Shown here piece after piece: positions 14,254-20,535 of a stretch of DNA of 21,096 nucleotides. Under the pieces are notes generated by a model, which was not told where the DNA came from, did not search any database, and was given only the letters and a program-made list of their open reading frames with translations. The stretch is from JBLNBU01 sp050260215 (GTDB lineage: Bacteria; Pseudomonadota; Alphaproteobacteria; Rhodospirillales; Magnetospirillaceae), in NCBI GenBank assembly GCA_050260215.1, contig JBLNBU010000255.1:1-21096 (forward strand). Reading direction: 5' to 3'. Within the stretch, counting starts at the first letter, position 1; each line of letters begins with the position of its first letter. The position numbers and the translations under genes were made by a program.

Positions 14254-15280
14254 CCGGCTCTGCCGGACCATTCGACGCCAACCCTGCGACCGCCCGCCCG
14301 TGGTGCCGCAAATCTTTGCCCATGCGGCAAAGGCGGCGGGCTTGACCCTCGACGACTATGTGGCCTCGTCGGCGACCGCGGCGCGCTGCCAGGCTGCGGC
14401 CTGGCGGGCCTATGGGGGCGACGCGGTGTTCGCCGTTCTGGACCTCACCGTCGAGCCGCATGCGCTGGGCGGCGAGGTCACCGCCACGCCCGGCATCTAT
14501 CCCGCCGTGTCGCGACCGCCGCTGGCTGCCGACGCAGACTTCACCCGCCTGCCGGTTCCTGATCCGCGCGAAGCGGGGCGCATGCCACAGGTGCTGGAGA
14601 TGGTTTCCATGCTGCGAACCTCCGTCGGCCAGGGGGCGGCGGTGATCGGCCTGGTGCAGGGCCCCATGACCCTGGCCGTCCAGTTCCTGGGGATGGAGGC
14701 CGCGCTGTTCCTGGCGGCAGACCAGCCAGAGCGGTTCCTTTCACTGCTGGATTTTGCCACCCGCCTTGCCCAGGCCTTCGGCGAGGCGCAACTGGCGGCC
14801 GGGGCGGACGTGGTGATGATCTTCGATCCCGCCGCCTGCCCCGAGGTGGTGCCGGCCGGCCTGTTCCGAGAGATGCTGGGGCCCCGCGTCAGCCAGTTGT
14901 GCGAGGCCTTTCGCCGGGCCGGCGCCCTGGCGAACTGGCTGCATGTGGCCGGCCGCTCCGCCCCGATCATCCCCTACTATTCCCGTGTCGGCGTGGATAT
15001 CGGCAACGTCGACTATTGCATCGACCTGGACGCGCTGCTGGCCGGTTTGGGCGACGATCGCCTATGCCTGGACGGTACGGTCAAGCCCCTCAGTTTTGTG
15101 GTCGACCGTCCTGACGACATCACCGTGGCCGCCAACAGCCTTCTGGCGCGCTTCCATGGCCGCGGCGGGTTCATCCTGTCGTCAGGGTGCGAGATCCCCC
15201 CCGAGGCACTCCCGGCCAACGTTGCCGCGCTGGTGGCGGCGGCCCAAGGCTGGCGCGGGGAACGCGGGCACGCCTCATGA
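14240..15280 (+). CDS. Uroporphyrinogen-decarboxylase-fold methyltransferase (MtaA/MtbA-like) with altered zinc motif
   Basis: The 346-aa protein has the URO-D fold signatures of corrinoid-dependent methyltransferases: PPVVPQIFAHAAKAAG, LVQGPMTLA, and LHVAGRS near residue 234. In MtaA/MtbA enzymes the catalytic zinc is held by His-x-Cys and a distant Cys. Here His235 and Cys317 (SSGCEIPPEAL) are present, but the middle ligand position is Ala237. The zinc site is therefore incomplete or built differently. Translational coupling to a corrinoid protein and to its activase argues for corrinoid methyl transfer rather than heme synthesis (HemE). The methyl acceptor could be a thiol such as homocysteine, but this is not shown. 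The gene overlaps its upstream neighbour by 14 nt and its downstream neighbour by 4 nt (ATGA). Confidence 0.88.
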   Translation: MQPIDRLCRTIRRQPCDRPPVVPQIFAHAAKAAGLTLDDYVASSATAARCQAAAWRAYGGDAVFAVLDLTVEPHALGGEVTATPGIYPAVSRPPLAADADFTRLPVPDPREAGRMPQVLEMVSMLRTSVGQGAAVIGLVQGPMTLAVQFLGMEAALFLAADQPERFLSLLDFATRLAQAFGEAQLAAGADVVMIFDPAACPEVVPAGLFREMLGPRVSQLCEAFRRAGALANWLHVAGRSAPIIPYYSRVGVDIGNVDYCIDLDALLAGLGDDRLCLDGTVKPLSFVVDRPDDITVAANSLLARFHGRGGFILSSGCEIPPEALPANVAALVAAAQGWRGERGHAS

Positions 15281-16887
15281 CGGGCGGGGTCTGCCAGATC
15301 GGCGCCCGTTGCGAGGGGGAACTTGACCAATCCGTCCGGCAGGTGACCTTCAATCCCGGCGTTTCGCTGCGCGACATCCTCAACACCAGCGCCCTCAGGG
15401 TGCGGTCTGCCTGCAACGGACTGGGCGCCTGCGGGCTGTGCCGCATCCGGATAGACAGCGGCGATGGCGGACGGGTCACCGACGCCGAGCGATTGCATCT
15501 GGACGAGGCCACGCTGGCCGAGGGCGTGCGTCTCGCCTGTCAGGTGATCCCGGCCACCAGCCTGGATGTGACGGTGTTATGCCAAGCCCGGCCAACCCCA
15601 TGGCGCAGTCCGCTGCTCACTCCCTATCGGCCGGCCTATGCCCTGGCGCCGGTGGGTGGACGGCAACGGCTGGGGATAGCGGTCGACCTGGGAACCACCA
15701 CGATCACCCTGGCCGCCTGCGACCTCGGCAGCGGCCGACGCCTTGCCGTCCGCTCGGCCCCCAATCCCCAACTGGACATCAGTTCGGATGTTGTGGGGCG
15801 CCTGCACCGTGCCGCCACCGCGCCGGGGGAAGGCCGGCTGCTGAAGACGCTGGTGGAAAGCGCCATCCGCGACGGATTGCGCGACCTGTCGCGCGGCGAG
15901 GGGTTGCCCCTGCGCTTCGTGGAACGCCTGCGCATAGTGGGCAACACGGCGATGCTGATCCTGCTTGCCGGGGCCGACCCGCGGCCGCTGCTGCTGCCGT
16001 CCGGCTGGAACCGGCCGGCCGGACAGGAAATGGCTCCCCCTGCCGGCTTGGCCGAGGCGCTGGAGCTGAATGCCGATACCGATATCGCGCTGGTGCCCGC
16101 ACTCGGGGGGTTCGTCGGCTCGGACCTGGCGCTGGGGGTCGTTCATACCCGACTGACGGACCTCGAGCCTCCGGCCATGTTGATCGATTTCGGAACCAAT
16201 TCCGAAATGGGGCTGTGGGACGGCCGCACCCTGTGGATATCGGCGGCGGCCGGCGGCCCGGCCTTCGAAGGGGTCGGCATTGGCTGCGGCGTGGCCGCCG
16301 GGCCGGGAGCCGTCCAGCGGCTGCGCCGCGACGAGAACGGTGGCTGGCTGGCCGACACCATCGACAATGTGCCGCCGACGGGCCTGTGCGGGTCGGGCCT
16401 GATCGACCTGCTCGGCGAGTTGCGGGCGTGCGGCGACCTTGACGCGGTGGGCCGACCGCGGGTATCGCCTCTGGAGATCCCGGTTCGGGACCGCCGTTTC
16501 ACCATTGGCAAGGCCGACCTGGACAAGCTTCAGCGCGCCAAGGCCGCCATCGGTGCGGGGCTGGAAACCCTGTGCCGGCTGGCCGAGGTGCCGGTGGACG
16601 GCCTGGCCACCGTCCTGCTGGCCGGGGCCTTCGGCGACAGCCTGGGTTTCGCCAACGCCATGCGCATCGGGTTGCTGCCCGCCCTTCCGCCCGAGCGCTT
16701 CCGCATGGCGGGCAACGCCGCCCTGGCCGGAGCGCTGGACCTGCTGCTGTCCCCCGCCGCCGAGGACAACCTGGCCGCAATCCGCCGCCTGGCCCGTCTG
16801 GTCAACCTGTCGATGGTCCCCCACTTCGACGAGGTCTTCATGGACCATCTCTTCCTGCGCCCCATGGGAGACGGAGGCGTCCCATGA
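15277..16887 (+). CDS. Reductive activator of corrinoid proteins (2Fe-2S ferredoxin plus ASKHA ATPase)
   Basis: The 536-aa protein has an N-terminal plant-type 2Fe-2S ferredoxin domain, with Cys46, Cys52, Cys55 and Cys88 in the CX5CX2C...C pattern. A linker follows (about 110-135), then an ASKHA ATPase core: phosphate motif GIAVDLGTTTITLAACD, VGNTAM, IDFGTNSEMGLW and LAGAFGDSLGFANA. This is the architecture of the RACE/RamA-like proteins (DUF4445 family). They use ATP and a low-potential electron to return inactive Co(II) corrinoid to Co(I). The partner is almost certainly the corrinoid protein two genes upstream. The start overlaps the preceding stop (ATGA), and its own stop overlaps the kinase start in the same way. 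Confidence 0.92.
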   Translation: MTGGVCQIGARCEGELDQSVRQVTFNPGVSLRDILNTSALRVRSACNGLGACGLCRIRIDSGDGGRVTDAERLHLDEATLAEGVRLACQVIPATSLDVTVLCQARPTPWRSPLLTPYRPAYALAPVGGRQRLGIAVDLGTTTITLAACDLGSGRRLAVRSAPNPQLDISSDVVGRLHRAATAPGEGRLLKTLVESAIRDGLRDLSRGEGLPLRFVERLRIVGNTAMLILLAGADPRPLLLPSGWNRPAGQEMAPPAGLAEALELNADTDIALVPALGGFVGSDLALGVVHTRLTDLEPPAMLIDFGTNSEMGLWDGRTLWISAAAGGPAFEGVGIGCGVAAGPGAVQRLRRDENGGWLADTIDNVPPTGLCGSGLIDLLGELRACGDLDAVGRPRVSPLEIPVRDRRFTIGKADLDKLQRAKAAIGAGLETLCRLAEVPVDGLATVLLAGAFGDSLGFANAMRIGLLPALPPERFRMAGNAALAGALDLLLSPAAEDNLAAIRRLARLVNLSMVPHFDEVFMDHLFLRPMGDGGVP

Positions 16888-18392
16888 AGCGGTCCTTCAC
16901 CCCCGAAAACTGCGCCCGCGCCTTCATGCGGACCGCCCAGTACGTGGCCGGCATCCTGGGTCGGTCCGACATCTACGACGAGGCACGGCAGATCGTCGGG
17001 GCGTCCTTCGGTGCTGACGCCGTTCTGTTTCTCGGCCGATCCGGCACGGATCTTCCGGCGGTTCCCGACCGCGTTCCGACCGCCGACCGCCACATGATCG
17101 CCATCGCCGCAGGCCAGGTCCTCGACACCGGCTTCATGGCCCAGGAAGGGGGCGCGGGGCCGCCGCCTTCCCTGTGGATCCTGCTGCCGGTGGCGGTGCG
17201 CGGCCAGATCGAGTCGGTGATGGCGGTCGCCTTCGAAGGCTCGGATCCGGCCCCGGCCCATCTGCTGGAGGCCTTGCTGGGGGTGGCGGCCATCATCGGC
17301 GCGGCCATGGCCCGCCAGCGGTCCGAGCAGGCGCTGCGCGGCCAGAGCAAGCGCACCCGGCAGATCCTCGAGGCGGTCGGCGAAGGCGTCTGCGGCCTGG
17401 ACCCGGCAGGGGTGGTGACCTTCGCCAACCCTGCGGCCCAAGCCATTCTCGGCTGCGAGGAAAGCGAGCTGGTCGGCCGCCGCCTGGTAGACGTGGCCGG
17501 GCTGGAAGGCAAGCTGGAGCCGGACAGCGATGCCCCGACCCGCCGCGAGATGACCCTGCGCCGCAAGGATGGGAGCGCCTTTCCCGCCGAAGTCTACGTG
17601 ACCCCGCTGCCCGCCGAGGACGGCGCGGCCGGCGTGGTCGCCACCTTCATCGACATCACGGAGCGCAAGGAGGCCGAGGAACAGCTGCGGCACACGGTCG
17701 ACCAGCTGACCCGCTCCAACACCGAGTTGGAGCGGTTCGCCTACGTCGCCTCGCACGACCTGCAAGAGCCGGTGCGCTCGGTGGTGTCATTCTCGCAGCT
17801 GCTGGCCCGCCGGCTGGGGCCCGCTCTGGACGACGAGGGGCGCGATTACCTCAAGTTCATGACAGACGCCGCCCAGAGGATGAGCGATCTGGTCAACGAC
17901 CTCTTGTCCTATTCGCGCATGAGCAACCGCCCCGTCGTCTGCGAACCCGCCCCGCTGGCCGAGGTGGTCGCCGCCGCCATCGACAATCTGCACACCCTTC
18001 TTGAAGAGCGCCAGGCCACGGTCGAGGTCGATGCGATGCCCGTGGTGCTGGGAGACCGCATCCAGTTGATGGAGTTGTTCCAGAACCTGCTGGGCAACTC
18101 GGTGAAGTTTTCCTGCCCGGGACAGTCGCCGCAGGTGCGCATATCGGCTCGGCGCGAGGGCGACTGGTGGACGGTGTCGGTGGCCGACAACGGCATCGGC
18201 ATCGCCCCCGACTACCACGAGCGGATATTCGTCATCTTCCAGCGCCTGCATGCCGGCCAGGCCTTCCCCGGCACCGGCATGGGCCTGGCCATATGCAAAC
18301 GCATCGTGGAACAGCACGGCGGGCGCATCTGGGTGGAGTCCGAGGAAGGAAGCGGGGCTTCCTTCCATTTCACCTTGCGGAACGCACCCTAG
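16884..18392 (+). CDS. Soluble GAF-PAS sensor histidine kinase in the corrinoid operon
   Basis: The 502-aa kinase has a weak N-terminal GAF-like domain (about 20-150) and a PAS domain (about 155-275, ending DITERKEA). A Cph1-type HisKA follows, with His291 in VASHDLQEPVRS. The ATPase has Asn405 (LLGNSVKFS), ADNGIGIAP and GTGMGL. No membrane segment or signal peptide is seen, so the signal is intracellular. GGAGG (16873-16877) is 6 nt from the ATG, and the start overlaps the stop of the activase gene (ATGA). Such tight coupling suggests it senses something tied to corrinoid methyl transfer, such as substrate, corrinoid redox state or methylation. No response regulator is adjacent. The catalytic motifs are intact. 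Confidence 0.9.
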   Translation: MKRSFTPENCARAFMRTAQYVAGILGRSDIYDEARQIVGASFGADAVLFLGRSGTDLPAVPDRVPTADRHMIAIAAGQVLDTGFMAQEGGAGPPPSLWILLPVAVRGQIESVMAVAFEGSDPAPAHLLEALLGVAAIIGAAMARQRSEQALRGQSKRTRQILEAVGEGVCGLDPAGVVTFANPAAQAILGCEESELVGRRLVDVAGLEGKLEPDSDAPTRREMTLRRKDGSAFPAEVYVTPLPAEDGAAGVVATFIDITERKEAEEQLRHTVDQLTRSNTELERFAYVASHDLQEPVRSVVSFSQLLARRLGPALDDEGRDYLKFMTDAAQRMSDLVNDLLSYSRMSNRPVVCEPAPLAEVVAAAIDNLHTLLEERQATVEVDAMPVVLGDRIQLMELFQNLLGNSVKFSCPGQSPQVRISARREGDWWTVSVADNGIGIAPDYHERIFVIFQRLHAGQAFPGTGMGLAICKRIVEQHGGRIWVESEEGSGASFHFTLRNAP

Positions 18393-18489
18393 GCCAGGCG
18401 TGAAACGACGGCGGCTGAAAGAGCCCAGAACCGTGGCGCCGGCGGTCTCGCCGACCCACGCTACGCCTGCACTGCGCCCCTGAGCTAGG

Positions 18490-18511
18490 TCGGCGTTGGC
18501 AACACCGCCGA
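18490..18511. promoter_or_regulatory. Imperfect inverted repeat, possible enhancer-binding site
   Basis: TCGGCG and CGCCGA flank a 10-bp centre. The centre lies about 138 bp upstream of the -24 element at 18637. That distance would suit a bacterial enhancer-binding protein. The sequence matches no activator consensus I know, and GC-rich DNA produces such repeats by chance. Confidence 0.3.
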
Positions 18512-18636
18512 GAAATGGCCGTCTCCATATCGTCATTTTCCAAGCCACTGCTCGCCCCTGCCCTGCCGCCGCCCTGAATCGGCATAGATCATCGGGGAAG
18601 GTGTCACCCTGCGTTTAGAACAGCCCGCATTCTTGT

Positions 18637-18653
18637 CTGGCACGCCCATTGCT
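18637..18653 (+). promoter_or_regulatory. Sigma-54 (RpoN) -24/-12 promoter of the cupin gene
   Basis: CTGGCACGCCCATTGCT matches the RpoN consensus TGGCACG-N4-TTGCW at every specified base. The invariant GG (18639-18640) and GC (18651-18652) are separated by the required 10 nt. It ends 85 nt before the ATG at 18739. Confidence 0.8.
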
Positions 18654-18738
18654 GGGCTCCTGGCGCGCTTGGTGGCAGGTTGGACATGGGCCCCGCCAGC
18701 AGATAAAGTGCGCGCGTTTTCGTGGAGGAACTCCGGCC

Positions 18739-20067
18739 ATGGCAGTGGTGCGCGCCCCAGGGGCGATTGCGGGCGTCCTCGCCACCCTGCTGGTGGCGTT
18801 CTGGGCCACAGCGGTGGCCGCGTCCACCCCCACCGACACCTATCAGGCCATCGAGGCGGTGAACGCCCAGTTGGCGGCCTTCCACGATGCCAACGGCACC
18901 ATGCCGGCGGCCGACCCGCAGGCGCCGCCGCTGACCCCGCGCTCGCCCCGGCACGTGCTGCAGAAGGCTCGCGAGGTCCTGCTGAAGGTGCAGGCGCTGC
19001 GCCAGCTCAACGGCCTGCCGCTGCAGCCCGTCCCCGAGATTCCCGTCCGCGAGGTCCAGCCCGAGGACGTCAAGCTGTTCATCGAAAAGATGCTGGCCGG
19101 GCTCAAGGACCTGCGGCCGGTGTTCGGCAACCCGCCCGTGGCGCCCGTGCCGCGGGGCACCTCGCCCAAGAGCCCCACCGACAATTTCATCGCGCTGCGC
19201 CGCGCCGAACTGCAGATCGACGGACTGGGCCTGCCGCCCACCGCCCCCAATGACGTCATGCGGATCGCGCTCAGCATGGTCAACGACCTGGAACTGATCC
19301 GTGCCGCACTGGGGATCACCGATCCGGTGCCCCACCCCGCGGTCATCCCGGCCCGCCGGCCGGCGGACACCTACGAGAACGCCTTTGGCCTGCTGACCGA
19401 TCTCAAAGGGTTGGCCGACGGCAACCCCGCCCTGTCCATTCCCATGGGGGTCGTCCTTCTCAACAAGCGCGGCGGCACCATCAAGCCCGCGCACGTCATG
19501 GACCTGCTTGGGACCGTGCTGGCCGAAATCTCGGCGATGAAGGTCAAGGTCGGCATCCATGTGCCGACTCAATTGGCGCCGCTGCAGACCGGGATGACGC
19601 CGTCCGACGTCCATGCCACCGTCTCCTTTGCCCGCGCCCTGATCGCCACCATTCCGGGGGCGCGCCGCGCCGCGCCGGTGCGCGAGACCCACGAGCAACC
19701 GCGCGCCGCCGACGACGCCGCCACACGGGTGTACCAGGCGGCCGAGGCGGCCAAGGTGCCGGCGACCGCACCCCGGCGCACGGTGATCAGCCAGTCCGAA
19801 TACGCCATCGTGACCACCTGGACGGTTCCGCCGGGCCAGAACCTGGCCAGCCACCGGCACCCGGAGGGCCAGGACACCTGGGTGGTATTGTCGGGCGAAG
19901 CCGAATACCTGCTGGGCGAGAGCCGCAGCCGCCACGTCCAAGCTGGCGACGTGGCCATCGCCAACGCTGGGCAGATGCACGGGGCGCGCAACTCCGGCAC
20001 GACGCCCTTCGTCTTCATCTCGATCGTGGCCCCGCCCGACGCCGGGGTCGAGACCGGGGACCGCTGA
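18739..20067 (+). CDS. Exported helical-repeat protein with C-terminal cupin domain
   Basis: The 442-aa protein has a Sec-type signal peptide (hydrophobic 8-24, likely cleavage after AVA at residue 27). Residues about 30-310 are Pro/Ala/Leu-rich and look helical, with recurring units of the form PxDV/PxHV followed by a Leu-rich helix at 69, 107, 169, 249 and 287. DTYQ and DTYE helices occur at 33 and 210. I do not recognise this part. Residues about 355-432 form a cupin: His372, His374, the GDVAIANAGQMH loop and His414 are probable metal ligands. It should act in the periplasm, perhaps binding a metal or small ligand. GGAGGA (18724-18729) lies 9 nt before the ATG, and a sigma-54 promoter lies upstream. 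The next functional gene, a Tat-exported molybdoenzyme, has a similar promoter, which suggests a shared regulon. Confidence 0.82.
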   Translation: MAVVRAPGAIAGVLATLLVAFWATAVAASTPTDTYQAIEAVNAQLAAFHDANGTMPAADPQAPPLTPRSPRHVLQKAREVLLKVQALRQLNGLPLQPVPEIPVREVQPEDVKLFIEKMLAGLKDLRPVFGNPPVAPVPRGTSPKSPTDNFIALRRAELQIDGLGLPPTAPNDVMRIALSMVNDLELIRAALGITDPVPHPAVIPARRPADTYENAFGLLTDLKGLADGNPALSIPMGVVLLNKRGGTIKPAHVMDLLGTVLAEISAMKVKVGIHVPTQLAPLQTGMTPSDVHATVSFARALIATIPGARRAAPVRETHEQPRAADDAATRVYQAAEAAKVPATAPRRTVISQSEYAIVTTWTVPPGQNLASHRHPEGQDTWVVLSGEAEYLLGESRSRHVQAGDVAIANAGQMHGARNSGTTPFVFISIVAPPDAGVETGDR

Positions 20068-20081
20068 ACGCGGCCTGAATT

Positions 20082-20273
20082 TTGCTCATGGGCGAGGGCG
20101 CGCGCTTCGAACCGCGCGCCGAGGTGCCTTCCTGGGAAGAGCTGGAGCGCCTGTGCGCGGCCTTCGTCCGCGTCGGGGTCCGGCGCATCCGCCTGACCGG
20201 CGACGAACCGCTGGGGCGGCGCGACGTGATGCGCCTGGTGACGGCTTTGGGCGGCTGGGTGGCCGGCACATGA
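20082..20273 (+). pseudogene. moaA: Remnant of moaA (GTP 3',8-cyclase)
   Basis: About 60 codons resemble an internal MoaA segment. ARFEPRAEVPSWEELERLC, AFVRVGVRRIRLTGDEP and GRRDVM correspond to the family stretch ending in LTGGEPLxRRD. The radical-SAM CxxxCxxC cysteines that should come first are absent: the last one is replaced by Leu, and an in-frame TGA lies just upstream. Nothing after the RRDVM part resembles MoaA, and a stop follows at 20271. Gly-to-Asp in LTGGEP is a further defect. This is a decayed fragment that cannot be a functional enzyme. MoaA makes the first intermediate of molybdenum cofactor, and the fragment sits just upstream of a molybdoenzyme gene. It may be residue of a rearrangement that once placed a moaA copy there. 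Confidence 0.75.
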
Positions 20274-20302
20274 ACGTCACGGGCGGCTAGGTGTAATGAC
20301 GA

Positions 20303-20339
20303 CGATTCGTACAACCAACCAAGCCGATTGAACGAATCG
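20303..20339. promoter_or_regulatory. Inverted repeat, candidate activator site for the molybdoenzyme promoter
   Basis: CGATTCGT (20303-20310) and ACGAATCG (20332-20339) are perfect 8-bp inverted arms 21 bp apart. The right half also forms CGATT-GAACG-AATCG (20325-20339) on its own. The site is about 95-130 bp upstream of the sigma-54 -24 element, where enhancer-binding activators usually sit. Confidence 0.5.
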
Positions 20340-20432
20340 ATAAGTGGGGGAACGCCATTCGTCACCGCCTCCCGCCATTGGCAAACCCGCACCTGGGCTA
20401 TGGTTTTTCCCGCCTCTACGCCTGCCAGCCTT

Positions 20433-20449
20433 CTGGCATGGTCCTTGCC
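20433..20449 (+). promoter_or_regulatory. Sigma-54 (RpoN) -24/-12 promoter of the molybdoenzyme gene
   Basis: CTGGCATGGTCCTTGCC matches TGGCACG-N4-TTGCW with a C-to-T change in the first block and C at the last position. GG (20435-20436) and GC (20447-20448) have the required 10 nt between them. It ends 86 nt before the ATG at 20536, almost the same distance as in the cupin gene. Confidence 0.7.
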
Positions 20450-20535
20450 CCTTCTCCCGTCGTGTTTCGAAAGGCCCAAGGCCGATCCGGACGGCAAGGC
20501 CGCCCGCCCGCCGGGGCAGAGAGAGGGAGCGCAAG

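Larger units (their letters stand above)
18393..18738 (+). promoter_or_regulatory. Intergenic region after the corrinoid operon and before the cupin gene
   Basis: No gene is supported in these 346 bp. The region holds the sigma-54 promoter at 18637-18653 and a possible activator site at 18490-18511. It also has a short CGGCG/CGCCG hairpin (18440-18453) without a T-run, too weak to call as a terminator of the corrinoid operon. GGAGGA (18724-18729) serves the cupin gene. Confidence 0.5.
20274..20535 (+). promoter_or_regulatory. Upstream region of the molybdoenzyme gene
   Basis: This 262-bp non-coding stretch holds an inverted repeat (20303-20339), a sigma-54 promoter (20433-20449) and a ribosome-binding site AGGGAG (20524-20529) 6 nt before the ATG. 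No canonical FNR box (TTGAT-N4-ATCAA) was found, although the gene probably serves anaerobic respiration. Confidence 0.55.

Noticed and set aside
16530..17765. Minus-strand frame over the activase and kinase genes
   Set aside because: It is an antisense shadow with no ribosome-binding site or domain.
18440..18453. Hairpin CGGCG-GTCT-CGCCG as terminator of the corrinoid operon
   Set aside because: The stem is only 5 bp and no T-run follows. Such hairpins are common by chance at this GC content.
18604..19980. Minus-strand frame over the cupin gene
   Set aside because: It is Gly/Arg/His-rich and antisense. The plus-strand frame has a signal peptide, a cupin motif and a promoter.
20328..20342. 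Possible FNR/Anr box before the molybdoenzyme gene
   Set aside because: Only the left half resembles TTGAT; the right half does not match ATCAA.
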